Positions 1-6,998 of a DNA stretch of 64,000 nucleotides are shown here, one piece after another. Position 1 is the stretch's first letter, and each line of letters starts with the position of its first letter. Source of the DNA: Algihabitans sp965233705 (lineage in GTDB: Bacteria > Pseudomonadota > Alphaproteobacteria > Kiloniellales > DSM-21159); NCBI GenBank assembly GCA_965233705.1, contig CBDDTF010000003.1:930001-994000 (forward strand), in the 5' to 3' direction. The notes beneath the pieces were generated by a model. That model made no database searches. It had not been told where the DNA came from and worked only from the letters and a program-made list of their open reading frames with translations. Both the position numbers and the translations under genes were made by a program.

Positions 1-587
1 AGCAGTGTCATGATCACCGGAAGCTGGAAGCAGAGCCCGAAGGCGAAGATCAGCTTCATGGTCAGCGAGAGGTACTCGTTGACCTTGGGCTCGAGCTGGA
101 TCGCCAGGCTTTCCGGACCGCCGGGCGCCTCGAAGTTGATGAAGAAGTCCCAGGCCAGCGGCAGGATCGCGAAGTAGACCAGCGCGCCGCCGATGAAGAA
201 CAGGATCGGCGAGGCCACCAGGAACGGCAGAAAGGCCGACTTCTCGTGCTTGTAGAGGCCCGGCGCCACGAACATGTAGATCTGCGAGAGGAACACCGGG
301 CAGGTCACGAAGGCGGCGGCGAAGAAGGCCACCTTGATGTAGGTGAAGAAGACCTCGGTCAGGTTGGTGAAGATCATCCGCCGCGCCTGGCCCTGCTCCA
401 GCCCCACCTCCAGCAGGATGTCGGCGAGCGGCCGCACCAGGATGCGGTAGATGTCGTCGGCCAGGAACCAGGCGCCGACGAAAGCCAGGACCAGCGCCCC
501 GACGGAGTAGAGCAGACGGGTGCGCAGCTCGATCAGATGATCGAGCAGCGGCATCTTCTGCAGATCCTGGTCTGTCGTGTCCGTCAT
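1..587 (-). CDS. tatC: Sec-independent protein translocase TatC (3' part off the left edge)
   Basis: TatC is the multi-spanning inner-membrane receptor that, with TatB, binds twin-arginine signal peptides of folded exported proteins. About 195 residues are visible. The N-terminus carries the family motif LLDHLIELRTR at residues 13-23, followed by hydrophobic helices near 26-44, 78-95 and 112-135. It is the last visible gene of a tatA-tatB-tatC run on this strand. The chosen ATG at 587 gives a short polar leader before the motif; an ATG at 554 is an alternative. The upstream ribosome-binding site is weak, and the 141-base gap to tatB is filled mostly by a tandem repeat. The C-terminal helices lie outside the window. 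Confidence 0.95.
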   Translation of the reverse strand, partial: MTDTTDQDLQKMPLLDHLIELRTRLLYSVGALVLAFVGAWFLADDIYRILVRPLADILLEVGLEQGQARRMIFTNLTEVFFTYIKVAFFAAAFVTCPVFLSQIYMFVAPGLYKHEKSAFLPFLVASPILFFIGGALVYFAILPLAWDFFINFEAPGGPESLAIQLEPKVNEYLSLTMKLIFAFGLCFQLPVIMTL

Positions 588-614
588 CTCGGCCCGTCGC
601 GTTCTCTCTGTTCA

Positions 615-710
615 GGCCGCCCGGTCTCGTGGCCGCCCGGTCTCGTGGCCGCCCGGTCTCGTGGCCGCCCGGTGTCGTGGCCGCCCTGTCCCGCGGCCGC
701 CCCGTCCAGC
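615..710. repeat. Six-copy 16-bp tandem repeat between tatB and tatC
   Basis: The unit GGCCGCCCGGTCTCGT occurs three times perfectly (615-662), then once with one change (663-678), then twice more degenerate (679-710). The array fills most of the 141-base gap between the tatB stop at 729 and the tatC start at 587. The unit is not a multiple of three, so it is not built as a coding repeat, although the tatB frame stays open through it until a TGA just before tatC. Confidence 0.9.
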
Positions 711-728
711 AGCGGCGGCGCCGGCGGT

Positions 729-1331
729 TCAGCCGGCCGAGCCGCCGGCCTTGTTGGCGGCCTTGGCGTCGTCCTCGGCGCCGACGCTCTGTGCCTCGCC
801 GGCCGTCCCCTTCGTGGCCCCCTCCGCTTCGCGGGGCGGGCGCACCGAGTTGCCCGGCGCCGGGCTGGCCGGGTGCTTGACCACCCGGGCCTTGGCTTCT
901 TCCGGCGCCTCCTGCCCGGCGGCCGAACCGGCCGGTTCTTGCGCTTCCGGCGCTTCCGCTTTCTGCGTCGTCGCGGTCTCCGGCTCGCTTGCGGTCTTGG
1001 CCGGCGCCGCGCGGGCCGCCCGGTCGCTCTCCCGCGCCGTCTCCTCCAGGGCCTTGGCCTCGTCGCTCAGCTCGCCGCCCGGATCCACCGTCTCCTTGAT
1101 CGTCTTGGAGAGGTTGCTGCGCTTGGTCGCCTCCAGCGCCTTGCGGGCGTCGTCCAGCTCGGCCTCGCGGACCATCTCGTCGATGCCCGACTGGAACTCG
1201 CGCGCCAAGGAGCGGGCCTTGCGCACCCACTGGCCGACGGTGCGCAGCGTCCCCGGAAGATCCTTCGGACCGATGATGATGAGCGCCAGAACGGCGATCA
1301 TCAGCATCTCGGTCCAGCCGATGTCGAACAT
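729..1331 (-). CDS. tatB: Sec-independent protein translocase TatB
   Basis: TatB partners TatC in recognising twin-arginine signal peptides at the inner membrane. The protein has one N-terminal transmembrane helix (about residues 5-21, starting MFDIGWTEML), the conserved G-P-K hinge in IIIGPKDLPG, and an amphipathic helix to about residue 65. A long tail (about 95-200) is rich in Ala, Glu and Pro, longer than in many TatB proteins (200 residues here). It lies 88 bases downstream of tatA. The tail probably stays cytoplasmic and looks disordered. Confidence 0.95.
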   Translation of the reverse strand: MFDIGWTEMLMIAVLALIIIGPKDLPGTLRTVGQWVRKARSLAREFQSGIDEMVREAELDDARKALEATKRSNLSKTIKETVDPGGELSDEAKALEETARESDRAARAAPAKTASEPETATTQKAEAPEAQEPAGSAAGQEAPEEAKARVVKHPASPAPGNSVRPPREAEGATKGTAGEAQSVGAEDDAKAANKAGGSAG

Positions 1332-1419
1332 GGCCTAGCCTGGCACTGACAGGAGAAACGGAAGCGCCGGCGCCCCCTCGGGGACGCCCGGCACGGAACG
1401 GCTCAGCCCCGCCTGCGGG

Positions 1420-1692
1420 TCAGCCGTTGGCGACCTTCTTGTCATCCTTGGACTCGCTCTCGGCGGAGCTGGCGGCGGTGGTCGCCGTGGCGGCCTCCTT
1501 GTCCTGCTCCAGCTTGCCCGCGGACGCTTCCTCGGACGCCTCCTTCTCGGAGGAGCCCTCCTCCTTCAGGCCACGCTTGAACTGGTTGATGCCGGAGCCG
1601 ACGTCTTTCATCAGCCGCGGAATCTTCCCGGCACCGAAAAGCAGAACGACGATCAGCACGATGATCGCAATCTGCCAGAAGCTGATACCCAT
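1420..1692 (-). CDS. tatA: Twin-arginine translocase subunit TatA
   Basis: TatA oligomerises to form the protein-conducting element of the Tat pathway. The 90-residue protein has a single N-terminal transmembrane helix (about residues 5-20), the family Phe-Gly hinge in LLFGAGKIP, an amphipathic helix (about 25-45) and a short charged Ser/Glu/Lys tail. A strong ribosome-binding site, AAGGAGA, lies just before the ATG. It is the first of the tat genes, 130 bases after the stop of the ABC ATPase gene, so it may have its own promoter or be read through from scpA-scpB. Confidence 0.96.
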   Translation of the reverse strand: MGISFWQIAIIVLIVVLLFGAGKIPRLMKDVGSGINQFKRGLKEEGSSEKEASEEASAGKLEQDKEAATATTAASSAESESKDDKKVANG

Positions 1693-1822
1693 ACAGGTCT
1701 CCTTTAGGACGTCCCGTCAGCCCGGACTGACGCCGGACTATCGCAAAAAGCCCTCACAGCCGCAACGCCGCCTGCGCCGCCGCAGCGGCCAGCCGGGCCA
1801 CGCGCCCGAGATGCGTTGTCTT

Positions 1823-2959
1823 TCATGTAACCTCGGAAAGCGGAAAAACGAAGACCAAAGCGGGATCGAGATCCAGGCTGAAGGCGTCTTCGTTCGCAGG
1901 TAGAAAGCGACCCGGAACGCGCGCGTGGAGATGGAGGGGCGTGCCCTCCGCCGTCTCGACCGACAGGTGGACCAGGGAGGTGCGGCCCAGCAGGCGGGCG
2001 GCGATCACCCGCGCCGCGGCGTGCCCATGCCCCGCCGTCTCGCCTGGCGGCAACAGGCGGATCGCCTCGGGGCGCACGAGCACCTCGATCGGGGTGCCGT
2101 CGGCGAGCGTGTCGGCCGGCAGGAATCCCAGTGGCGTGACCACCTGGCCGCCCGCGACCCGGCCCGGCAAGCGATTGACCTCGCTGAAGAATTCCGCGGC
2201 GAAGGCGGAGGCCGGGTGGAAGTAGAGGCGGTCGGGCGGGCCGACCTGGACAAGGCGCCCGCGGTTCATCAACGCGATCCGGTCGGCCATGAACATAGCC
2301 TCCTCGGGATCGTGGGTGACCATCAGGGTCGCGGTCCCGGCCTCCTTGAGCACGTGCAGCGTCTCGTCGCGCACCTCGTGGCGCAGCCGCTGGTCGAGGC
2401 CGGAAAAGGGCTCGTCGAGCAGCATCACGCGCGGCTGCGGCGCCAGGGCGCGGGCCAGGGCGACGCGCTGCTGCTGGCCGCCGGAGAGTTCGTGCGGGAA
2501 GGCGGTCTCGAAGCCGGCGAGCCCGACCTGGCCGAGCGCGCGCGCGACCGACGCCTGGCGTTCGCGCGGGCCGAGGCGCCGCAGCCCGAAGGCGACGTTG
2601 TCGCCGACGCTGAGGTGCGGAAAGAGCGCGTAGTCCTGAAACACCAGGCCGACGGAGCGACTTTCCGGCGGCACCGCCCGCCCCGGCTCGGCCACGACCT
2701 GCCCGTCCATGGCGATGCGCCCGCTCTGCAGCTCCTCCAGTCCGGCGGCGAGCCGCAGCGCCGTGGTCTTGCCGCAGCCGGAGGGACCGAGCAGACAGAC
2801 CACCTCGCCCGGCGCCAGGGAGAGGGACAGGCGGTCGACCGCCAGCAGCTCGCCATAGCGGTGGGACACCTCGTCCAGCGCCAGGGCCGTGCCGGTACCC
2901 GCCTGCGCCCCGGACCCGCGCGTCGCGCTCGCCTCAGCCTTCGCGGCCGTCACGCTCAT
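1823..2959 (-). CDS. Orphan ABC transporter ATP-binding protein (Fe3+/polyamine type)
   Basis: This 378-residue protein is an ABC importer ATPase of the FbpC/PotA group. It has Walker A GPSGCGKTT near residues 58-66, a Q-loop Gln near 108, signature LSGGQQQ near 158-164, Walker B VMLLDEP near 178-184, and a C-terminal TOBE-like region (about 290-375). A TOBE domain usually marks iron, sulfate, sugar or polyamine importers, but no permease or binding-protein gene is nearby, so substrate is unknown. I chose the ATG at 2959 because AGGAG precedes it; the longer reading from 3022 is an antisense-like repeat of scpB. It overlaps scpB by 26 bases, suggesting coupled translation. Confidence 0.88.
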   Translation of the reverse strand: MSVTAAKAEASATRGSGAQAGTGTALALDEVSHRYGELLAVDRLSLSLAPGEVVCLLGPSGCGKTTALRLAAGLEELQSGRIAMDGQVVAEPGRAVPPESRSVGLVFQDYALFPHLSVGDNVAFGLRRLGPRERQASVARALGQVGLAGFETAFPHELSGGQQQRVALARALAPQPRVMLLDEPFSGLDQRLRHEVRDETLHVLKEAGTATLMVTHDPEEAMFMADRIALMNRGRLVQVGPPDRLYFHPASAFAAEFFSEVNRLPGRVAGGQVVTPLGFLPADTLADGTPIEVLVRPEAIRLLPPGETAGHGHAAARVIAARLLGRTSLVHLSVETAEGTPLHLHARVPGRFLPANEDAFSLDLDPALVFVFPLSEVT

Positions 2960-3755
2960 CCTCCGCCGCCTCTCCTTGCTGGTTCCCGGTTTCGGCCCCG
3001 GTTTTGGCCCCGGTTTCGGCACCAGTCTCGGCCTCGTCGCCGGCCGTGTCCTCGATTGGCGCGTCGCCGTAGGTGGCGGCCAGTGCCTCGTCGCTCGCCA
3101 GCTCCTCCGCCAGCTCCGCCTCTGCGTCCTCGGCCCCCTCGTCGTCCTTGGTCTCCGCGTCCTCGCCCGGGGCGGGCCCCGCCGGCGGCAGCTCGCCGCG
3201 CGCGCCCAAAGCGGTGATCGCCGGGCGGGCGTCGAGCAGGCCGGCGGCCTTCAGCTCCTCCAGCCCCGGCAGGGCGTCGATCGACTCCAGCCCGAACTGG
3301 TCGAGGAAGGCCTCGGTGGTGCCCCAGGTCACCGGCTTGCCGGGCGTGCGCCGGCGGCCGCGCGGCTTGACCCAGCCGGCCTCCAGCAGCGTGTCGAGCG
3401 TGCCCTTCGACAGGGCGACGCCGCGGATCTCCTCGATCTCGGCGCGGGTGACCGGCTGATGGTAGGCGATCACCGCCAGGGTCTCGACGGCCGCGCGCGA
3501 GAGCTTGCGGCGCGTCTCGCTCTCCAGCCGCATGCGCGGCGCCAGGTCGGCGGCGGTGCGGAAGGCCCACTTGTTTCCCACCCGCATGAGGTTGACGCCG
3601 CGCGCCTCGTAGAGGCCGGCCAGCTCCTCCAGCATGGCGCCGACCTCGGCCTCCGCCGGAAAGTGGCGCGCCAGCTCCGCCTCGCTCAGCGGTTCGCTGG
3701 TGGCGAAGAGCAGTGCCTCGAGCAGGCGGATCTGCTGGAAGCGGTCCTCGCTCAT
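2934..3755 (-). CDS. scpB: Segregation and condensation protein ScpB
   Basis: ScpB dimers bind ScpA and help the SMC complex organise and segregate the chromosome. The first ~180 of 273 residues form the tandem winged-helix region, with the typical ETLAVIAYHQPVTRAEIEEI stretch near 92-111. The remaining ~90 residues are an acidic, low-complexity tail containing a T-G-A-E/K repeat encoded by four 12-bp units (2988-3035). The start overlaps the scpA stop by four bases (ATGA), so the two are translationally coupled. The end overlaps the start of the ABC ATPase gene. Confidence 0.95.
   Translation of the reverse strand: MSEDRFQQIRLLEALLFATSEPLSEAELARHFPAEAEVGAMLEELAGLYEARGVNLMRVGNKWAFRTAADLAPRMRLESETRRKLSRAAVETLAVIAYHQPVTRAEIEEIRGVALSKGTLDTLLEAGWVKPRGRRRTPGKPVTWGTTEAFLDQFGLESIDALPGLEELKAAGLLDARPAITALGARGELPPAGPAPGEDAETKDDEGAEDAEAELAEELASDEALAATYGDAPIEDTAGDEAETGAETGAKTGAETGNQQGEAAEDERDGREG
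2988..3035. repeat. Four-copy 12-bp tandem repeat inside scpB
   Basis: Units of the form GGTTTCGGCCCC repeat at 2988, 3000, 3012 and 3024, the last two with changes. They are in frame and encode the repeating T-G-A-E/K of the ScpB tail. A similar 12-bp repeat encoding T-E-T/G-A occurs in the SPOR protein gene at 6405-6464. Confidence 0.8.
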
Positions 3756-4615
3756 GGCTCCGGCGTGCCGCCCTCGTCGGCCGGACTCTCCGTCTCCGCC
3801 GGCATGTCGCTTTCGCCGCTGCCCGGGCGCAGGTAGATGCGCCCGTAGGTGCCGTCCTGGCGGATCTCGACCTGGCCGTACTTGGCGAGCTGCAGGCTGG
3901 CGACGAAGGTGCTGGCGATCGCCGAGCGCCGCCGCAGCGGGTTGGTGCCGCCGCGCAGCTCCGGCGGCAGAAAGCTCTCCAGGGTGCGCCAGCCCGGCAC
4001 GCCGTGGCCGAGCAGCCGCGCCAGCCGGTCCACCGCGTCCTCCACGGAGTAGAGGTCGAGCGCCAGGATGCGCAGGGACTGCTCGCCGCGGTCGCGCCGG
4101 GCGCGGCCGTAGGCGCTCAGCAGATCGAACAGGCTGAGATCCCAGACCACGGTGTTCACCCGCTGCAACGGCTCCGGCATGCCGCGCGCGAAGATCTCGC
4201 GGCCGAGCTGCGGCCGGGTCGTCAGCTTGCGCCCGGCCTCCTGCATGGCTTCCAGGCGCTGCAGCTTGAACTTCAGCGCCGCCGCCATCTCGGCGCCCGA
4301 GGGCTCGCCCTCGCCCTCCGGCTCGGGCAGCAGCAGGCGGGACTTCAGGTAGGCCAGCCAGGCCGCCATCACCAGGTAGTCGGCGGCCAGCTCCAGGCGC
4401 AGCCGTCGCGCCTGATTGACGAACTCCAGGTACTGCTCGGCCAGCGCCAGGATCGAGATCTTGGTGATGTCGACCTTCTGGTCGCGGGCGAGCTGCAGCA
4501 GCAGGTCGATCGGCCCCTCGAAGCCCTCCAGGTCGAGCACCAGCCGCTCGCCCGGCGGAAGCGGGTCGGGGACGTCCTCCTCGAAGAGGTCGCTCGGCCT
4601 GTCCTCGGCGCTCAC
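3752..4615 (-). CDS. scpA: Segregation and condensation protein ScpA
   Basis: ScpA is the kleisin subunit that bridges the SMC heads and recruits ScpB. The N-terminal domain has the family hallmark LEGFEGPIDLLLQLARDQKVD (about residues 29-49), and the C-terminal winged-helix end is at about 200-265. Length (287 residues) is normal. The start is GTG at 4615; no in-frame ATG precedes it. The four-base overlap with scpB and the position after nagZ match the usual alphaproteobacterial order. Confidence 0.95.
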   Translation of the reverse strand: MSAEDRPSDLFEEDVPDPLPPGERLVLDLEGFEGPIDLLLQLARDQKVDITKISILALAEQYLEFVNQARRLRLELAADYLVMAAWLAYLKSRLLLPEPEGEGEPSGAEMAAALKFKLQRLEAMQEAGRKLTTRPQLGREIFARGMPEPLQRVNTVVWDLSLFDLLSAYGRARRDRGEQSLRILALDLYSVEDAVDRLARLLGHGVPGWRTLESFLPPELRGGTNPLRRRSAIASTFVASLQLAKYGQVEIRQDGTYGRIYLRPGSGESDMPAETESPADEGGTPEP

Positions 4616-4707
4616 GATGCTGCGGCTCTCCGGCTGCGGGGGGCCCCGAGGGCCCGTCTGTCAGGCTTAGACCAAGCCCGCCGGCTTGCCAACCGCATGG
4701 ACGCGCC

Positions 4708-5769
4708 TCACCCGGCCAGCACGGTCGAGAGCAGCCCCTCCAGCGCCTCGGCCGCCTCGAGGGGATCGACCAGGCTGGGGGCTTGGCGCTGGGCCTCGGC
4801 GGCGGCCAGGCGCCGGCGGGCCTCGGCGGTCAGCGGAGGGGCCGCAGAGGCGACCTGGAGCATCTCGTCGCGCCTGCCGTTGCAGTGCAGCGCCAGGTCG
4901 CAGCCGGCGGCGAGGGCCGCCGCGGTGCGGCTGGCGAGGCCACCGCTGAGCGCCTGCATCGAGAGGTCGTCGCTGACCAGCACCCCGTCGAAGCCGATCT
5001 CGCCGCGGATCACCTCGGCGATCACGCGCGCGGAGACGGTGGCCGGCGCGTCCGGGTCCAGCGCCGTGTAGACCACATGCGCGGTCATTGCCCAGGGCGC
5101 GTCGGCCAGGGCCCGGAAGGGCGCGAAGTCGCTGCCGCTCAGCTCGGCATGGGGCGTGTCCACCTTCGGCAGCTCCAGGTGGCTGTCGGCGCGCGCGCGC
5201 CCGTGGCCGGGGATGTGCTTGACCACCGGCACCACGCCGCCGCCGAGCAGGCCCTCGCAGGACGCCCGGCCGAGGCGCGCCACCCGGCCCGGGTCGCCGG
5301 CGAAGGCGCGGTCCCCGATGACGCCGTGTGCGCCCTTGATAAAGAGGTCGAGCACCGGCGCGCAATCCACTGTAATGCCTAGAGACAGCAGCTCCTGCGC
5401 CAGCAGGCTCGCGTTCAGTCGGGTAGCCTCCAGCGCGGCCTCGGGATCGCGCTCGGCCAGGCGGCCGAAGACCCGCGCGGCCGGCGCCTGACGCCAGTGC
5501 GGCGGCTTCAGCCGCTGCACGCGCCCGCCCTCCTGGTCGATCAGCACCGGGGCGTCGGCCCGGTCGACCAGGGTGCGGAAGTCCTCGGTCAGGGCGCGGA
5601 CCTGGTCGGGGCTCTCCACGTTGCGCGCGAAGAGGATCAGGCCGAGCGGGTTCTGCTCGGCGAAGAAGCCGCGCTCCCAGTCGTCGAAAACCGGGCCGGC
5701 GCAGCCGTAGACCGCGGCGGAGACCGGTCGCGCGGCGCTCGGCGCGGACAGGGATGAGGTTTCGGACAT
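4708..5769 (-). CDS. nagZ: Beta-N-acetylhexosaminidase NagZ (GH3)
   Basis: NagZ removes N-acetylglucosamine from anhydromuropeptides in the cytoplasm during peptidoglycan recycling. The 353-residue protein shows the GH3 catalytic dyad loop KHIPGHGRARADSH at about 184-197 (the Asp-His acid/base pair) and the nucleophile region VSDDLSM at about 265-271. The early substrate-site segment LIDQEGGRVQRL lies near 77-88. It follows the SPOR gene by four bases and is probably in one transcript with it and scpAB. Confidence 0.95.
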   Translation of the reverse strand: MSETSSLSAPSAARPVSAAVYGCAGPVFDDWERGFFAEQNPLGLILFARNVESPDQVRALTEDFRTLVDRADAPVLIDQEGGRVQRLKPPHWRQAPAARVFGRLAERDPEAALEATRLNASLLAQELLSLGITVDCAPVLDLFIKGAHGVIGDRAFAGDPGRVARLGRASCEGLLGGGVVPVVKHIPGHGRARADSHLELPKVDTPHAELSGSDFAPFRALADAPWAMTAHVVYTALDPDAPATVSARVIAEVIRGEIGFDGVLVSDDLSMQALSGGLASRTAAALAAGCDLALHCNGRRDEMLQVASAAPPLTAEARRRLAAAEAQRQAPSLVDPLEAAEALEGLLSTVLAG

Positions 5770-5773
5770 CGGC

Positions 5774-6985
5774 TCAGTGCTGCTTGGGCAGGCAGTCGGT
5801 CCCCTGGGCCTGCAACAGGCCGCAGAGATCCTCCGCCGTCGCCCGATTGGGCAGCGGCCCGGCCTGCAGGCGATAGAAGGTGCCCTTGCCGGTCACCTCG
5901 ACGGTCTGCACCGCCAGGCTGAGGCCGCCGAGCAGGTCGGCGTGCTTGTTCTGCAGGCGCCCCCACTCGGCCTCGACGGCGGCGCGGTCGCGCAGCGCCG
6001 CCATCTGCAGCACCCAGTCGCCCGGCCGCACCGGGGTGGCCGCCGCCGGCGTGGACGGTTCGGGCGCGGAAGGCTGTGCGGCGGTCGTCTCGGGCGCCGG
6101 CTCCGGGGCGGCGTCCGGGGCCGGTTCGGCCTGCGGCGTCAGCGCCGCCGGACCGGCGGAGTCGCCGCTGTCCGCTGCCTCGGTCGCCGCCTGCGGCGCC
6201 TGGGCGGTCTCCGGTGCGGCCGGCGCGCCCTCCTGCGGCGCGACGACGGGGCTTTCGGTCACCTCGACGTCCGGCTGATCGGAAGTCGGCCGATCGGGTG
6301 CAGGCGCCGCTTGCCCGACCGGCGCTTCGGCCTGGCCGCCTTCAGGGCCGGCGGTCGGCGCGGCCGGCGGTTCCGTCGGCAGGTCGCCGGTGGCGGGCGC
6401 CGCTGCCGTCTCTGTCGCCGTCTCTGCCCCCGTCTCTGCCCCCGTCTCTGTCGCCGTCTCGGGCGCCGGCTCCGGCGGCTGCGGGCTTTCCGGCGGCGGC
6501 AGCAGCCGCTCGACCTCGCCGCCCTCCGCCGAGTCCGCCGGCGTCTGGCCGCCACCGCGCTCGTTGAGGAGCTGCGCGTCCTGATGCGGCACCTGCATGC
6601 CGCCGGGCTCCTCCGGGCGTTCCTTGACCTCAGCCAGGTCGCGCTCGGCGCGGACCACGGGCAGCTCCTCCGGCGGCACCTCGCCGGTGCCCCAGCTATA
6701 GGCGTACCAGACGATGGCGGCGAAGCCGGCCAGCGCCAGGAAGGCGATCAGCAGCGGCAGCAGGCGGGTGCGGCGGCGCGGCCCCTGGGGCCCCGGCTCC
6801 GCCTCGCCCCCGGCCATGTAGGGCGGATCCCCGGCCGGCGGCGCGACGGCCGGACCGTGCCGCACGCCGGGGGCCGGCGGCGGGGCGGCGGGATCGCCGC
6901 CTCCCGGTGCGCCGGCGGGCGCCGCACGGCGGCCTTCGCCGGGCCGGACCGGCATCGTGTAGGGATTCTCGTCGTCGCCCGCCAT
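5774..6985 (-). CDS. SPOR-domain, single-pass membrane protein
   Basis: The 403-residue protein has a Pro/Gly-rich cytoplasmic start, one transmembrane helix (about 76-93), a long Ala/Pro/Glu/Thr-rich periplasmic spacer and a C-terminal SPOR domain (about 325-400, from GDWVLQMAAL). SPOR domains bind glycan strands stripped of stem peptides, so a cell-wall or division role is likely. Its position before nagZ supports a wall link. The spacer contains a T-E-T-G-A-E-T-G repeat encoded by five 12-bp units. The start has GAGGAG upstream. Only the domain, not the exact function, is recognisable. Confidence 0.9.
   Translation of the reverse strand: MAGDDENPYTMPVRPGEGRRAAPAGAPGGGDPAAPPPAPGVRHGPAVAPPAGDPPYMAGGEAEPGPQGPRRRTRLLPLLIAFLALAGFAAIVWYAYSWGTGEVPPEELPVVRAERDLAEVKERPEEPGGMQVPHQDAQLLNERGGGQTPADSAEGGEVERLLPPPESPQPPEPAPETATETGAETGAETATETAAAPATGDLPTEPPAAPTAGPEGGQAEAPVGQAAPAPDRPTSDQPDVEVTESPVVAPQEGAPAAPETAQAPQAATEAADSGDSAGPAALTPQAEPAPDAAPEPAPETTAAQPSAPEPSTPAAATPVRPGDWVLQMAALRDRAAVEAEWGRLQNKHADLLGGLSLAVQTVEVTGKGTFYRLQAGPLPNRATAEDLCGLLQAQGTDCLPKQH
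6405..6464. repeat. Five-copy 12-bp tandem repeat inside the SPOR gene
   Basis: Units of the form GCCGTCTCTGTC run from 6405 to 6464 with one or two changes each. They are in frame and encode the Thr/Glu/Ala/Gly repeats of the periplasmic spacer, so copy-number change would alter spacer length without a frameshift. Confidence 0.8.
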
Positions 6986-6998
6986 TCCTGCCGTCTCC

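Noticed and set aside
615..710. The 16-bp array as a CRISPR locus
   Set aside because: Units are directly adjacent with no spacers between them, so it is a simple tandem repeat.
246..1349. Long plus-strand ORFs opposite tatB and tatC
   Set aside because: Composition is repetitive Arg/Ala/Pro and follows the tandem repeat; tatA/B/C on the other strand explain the sequence.
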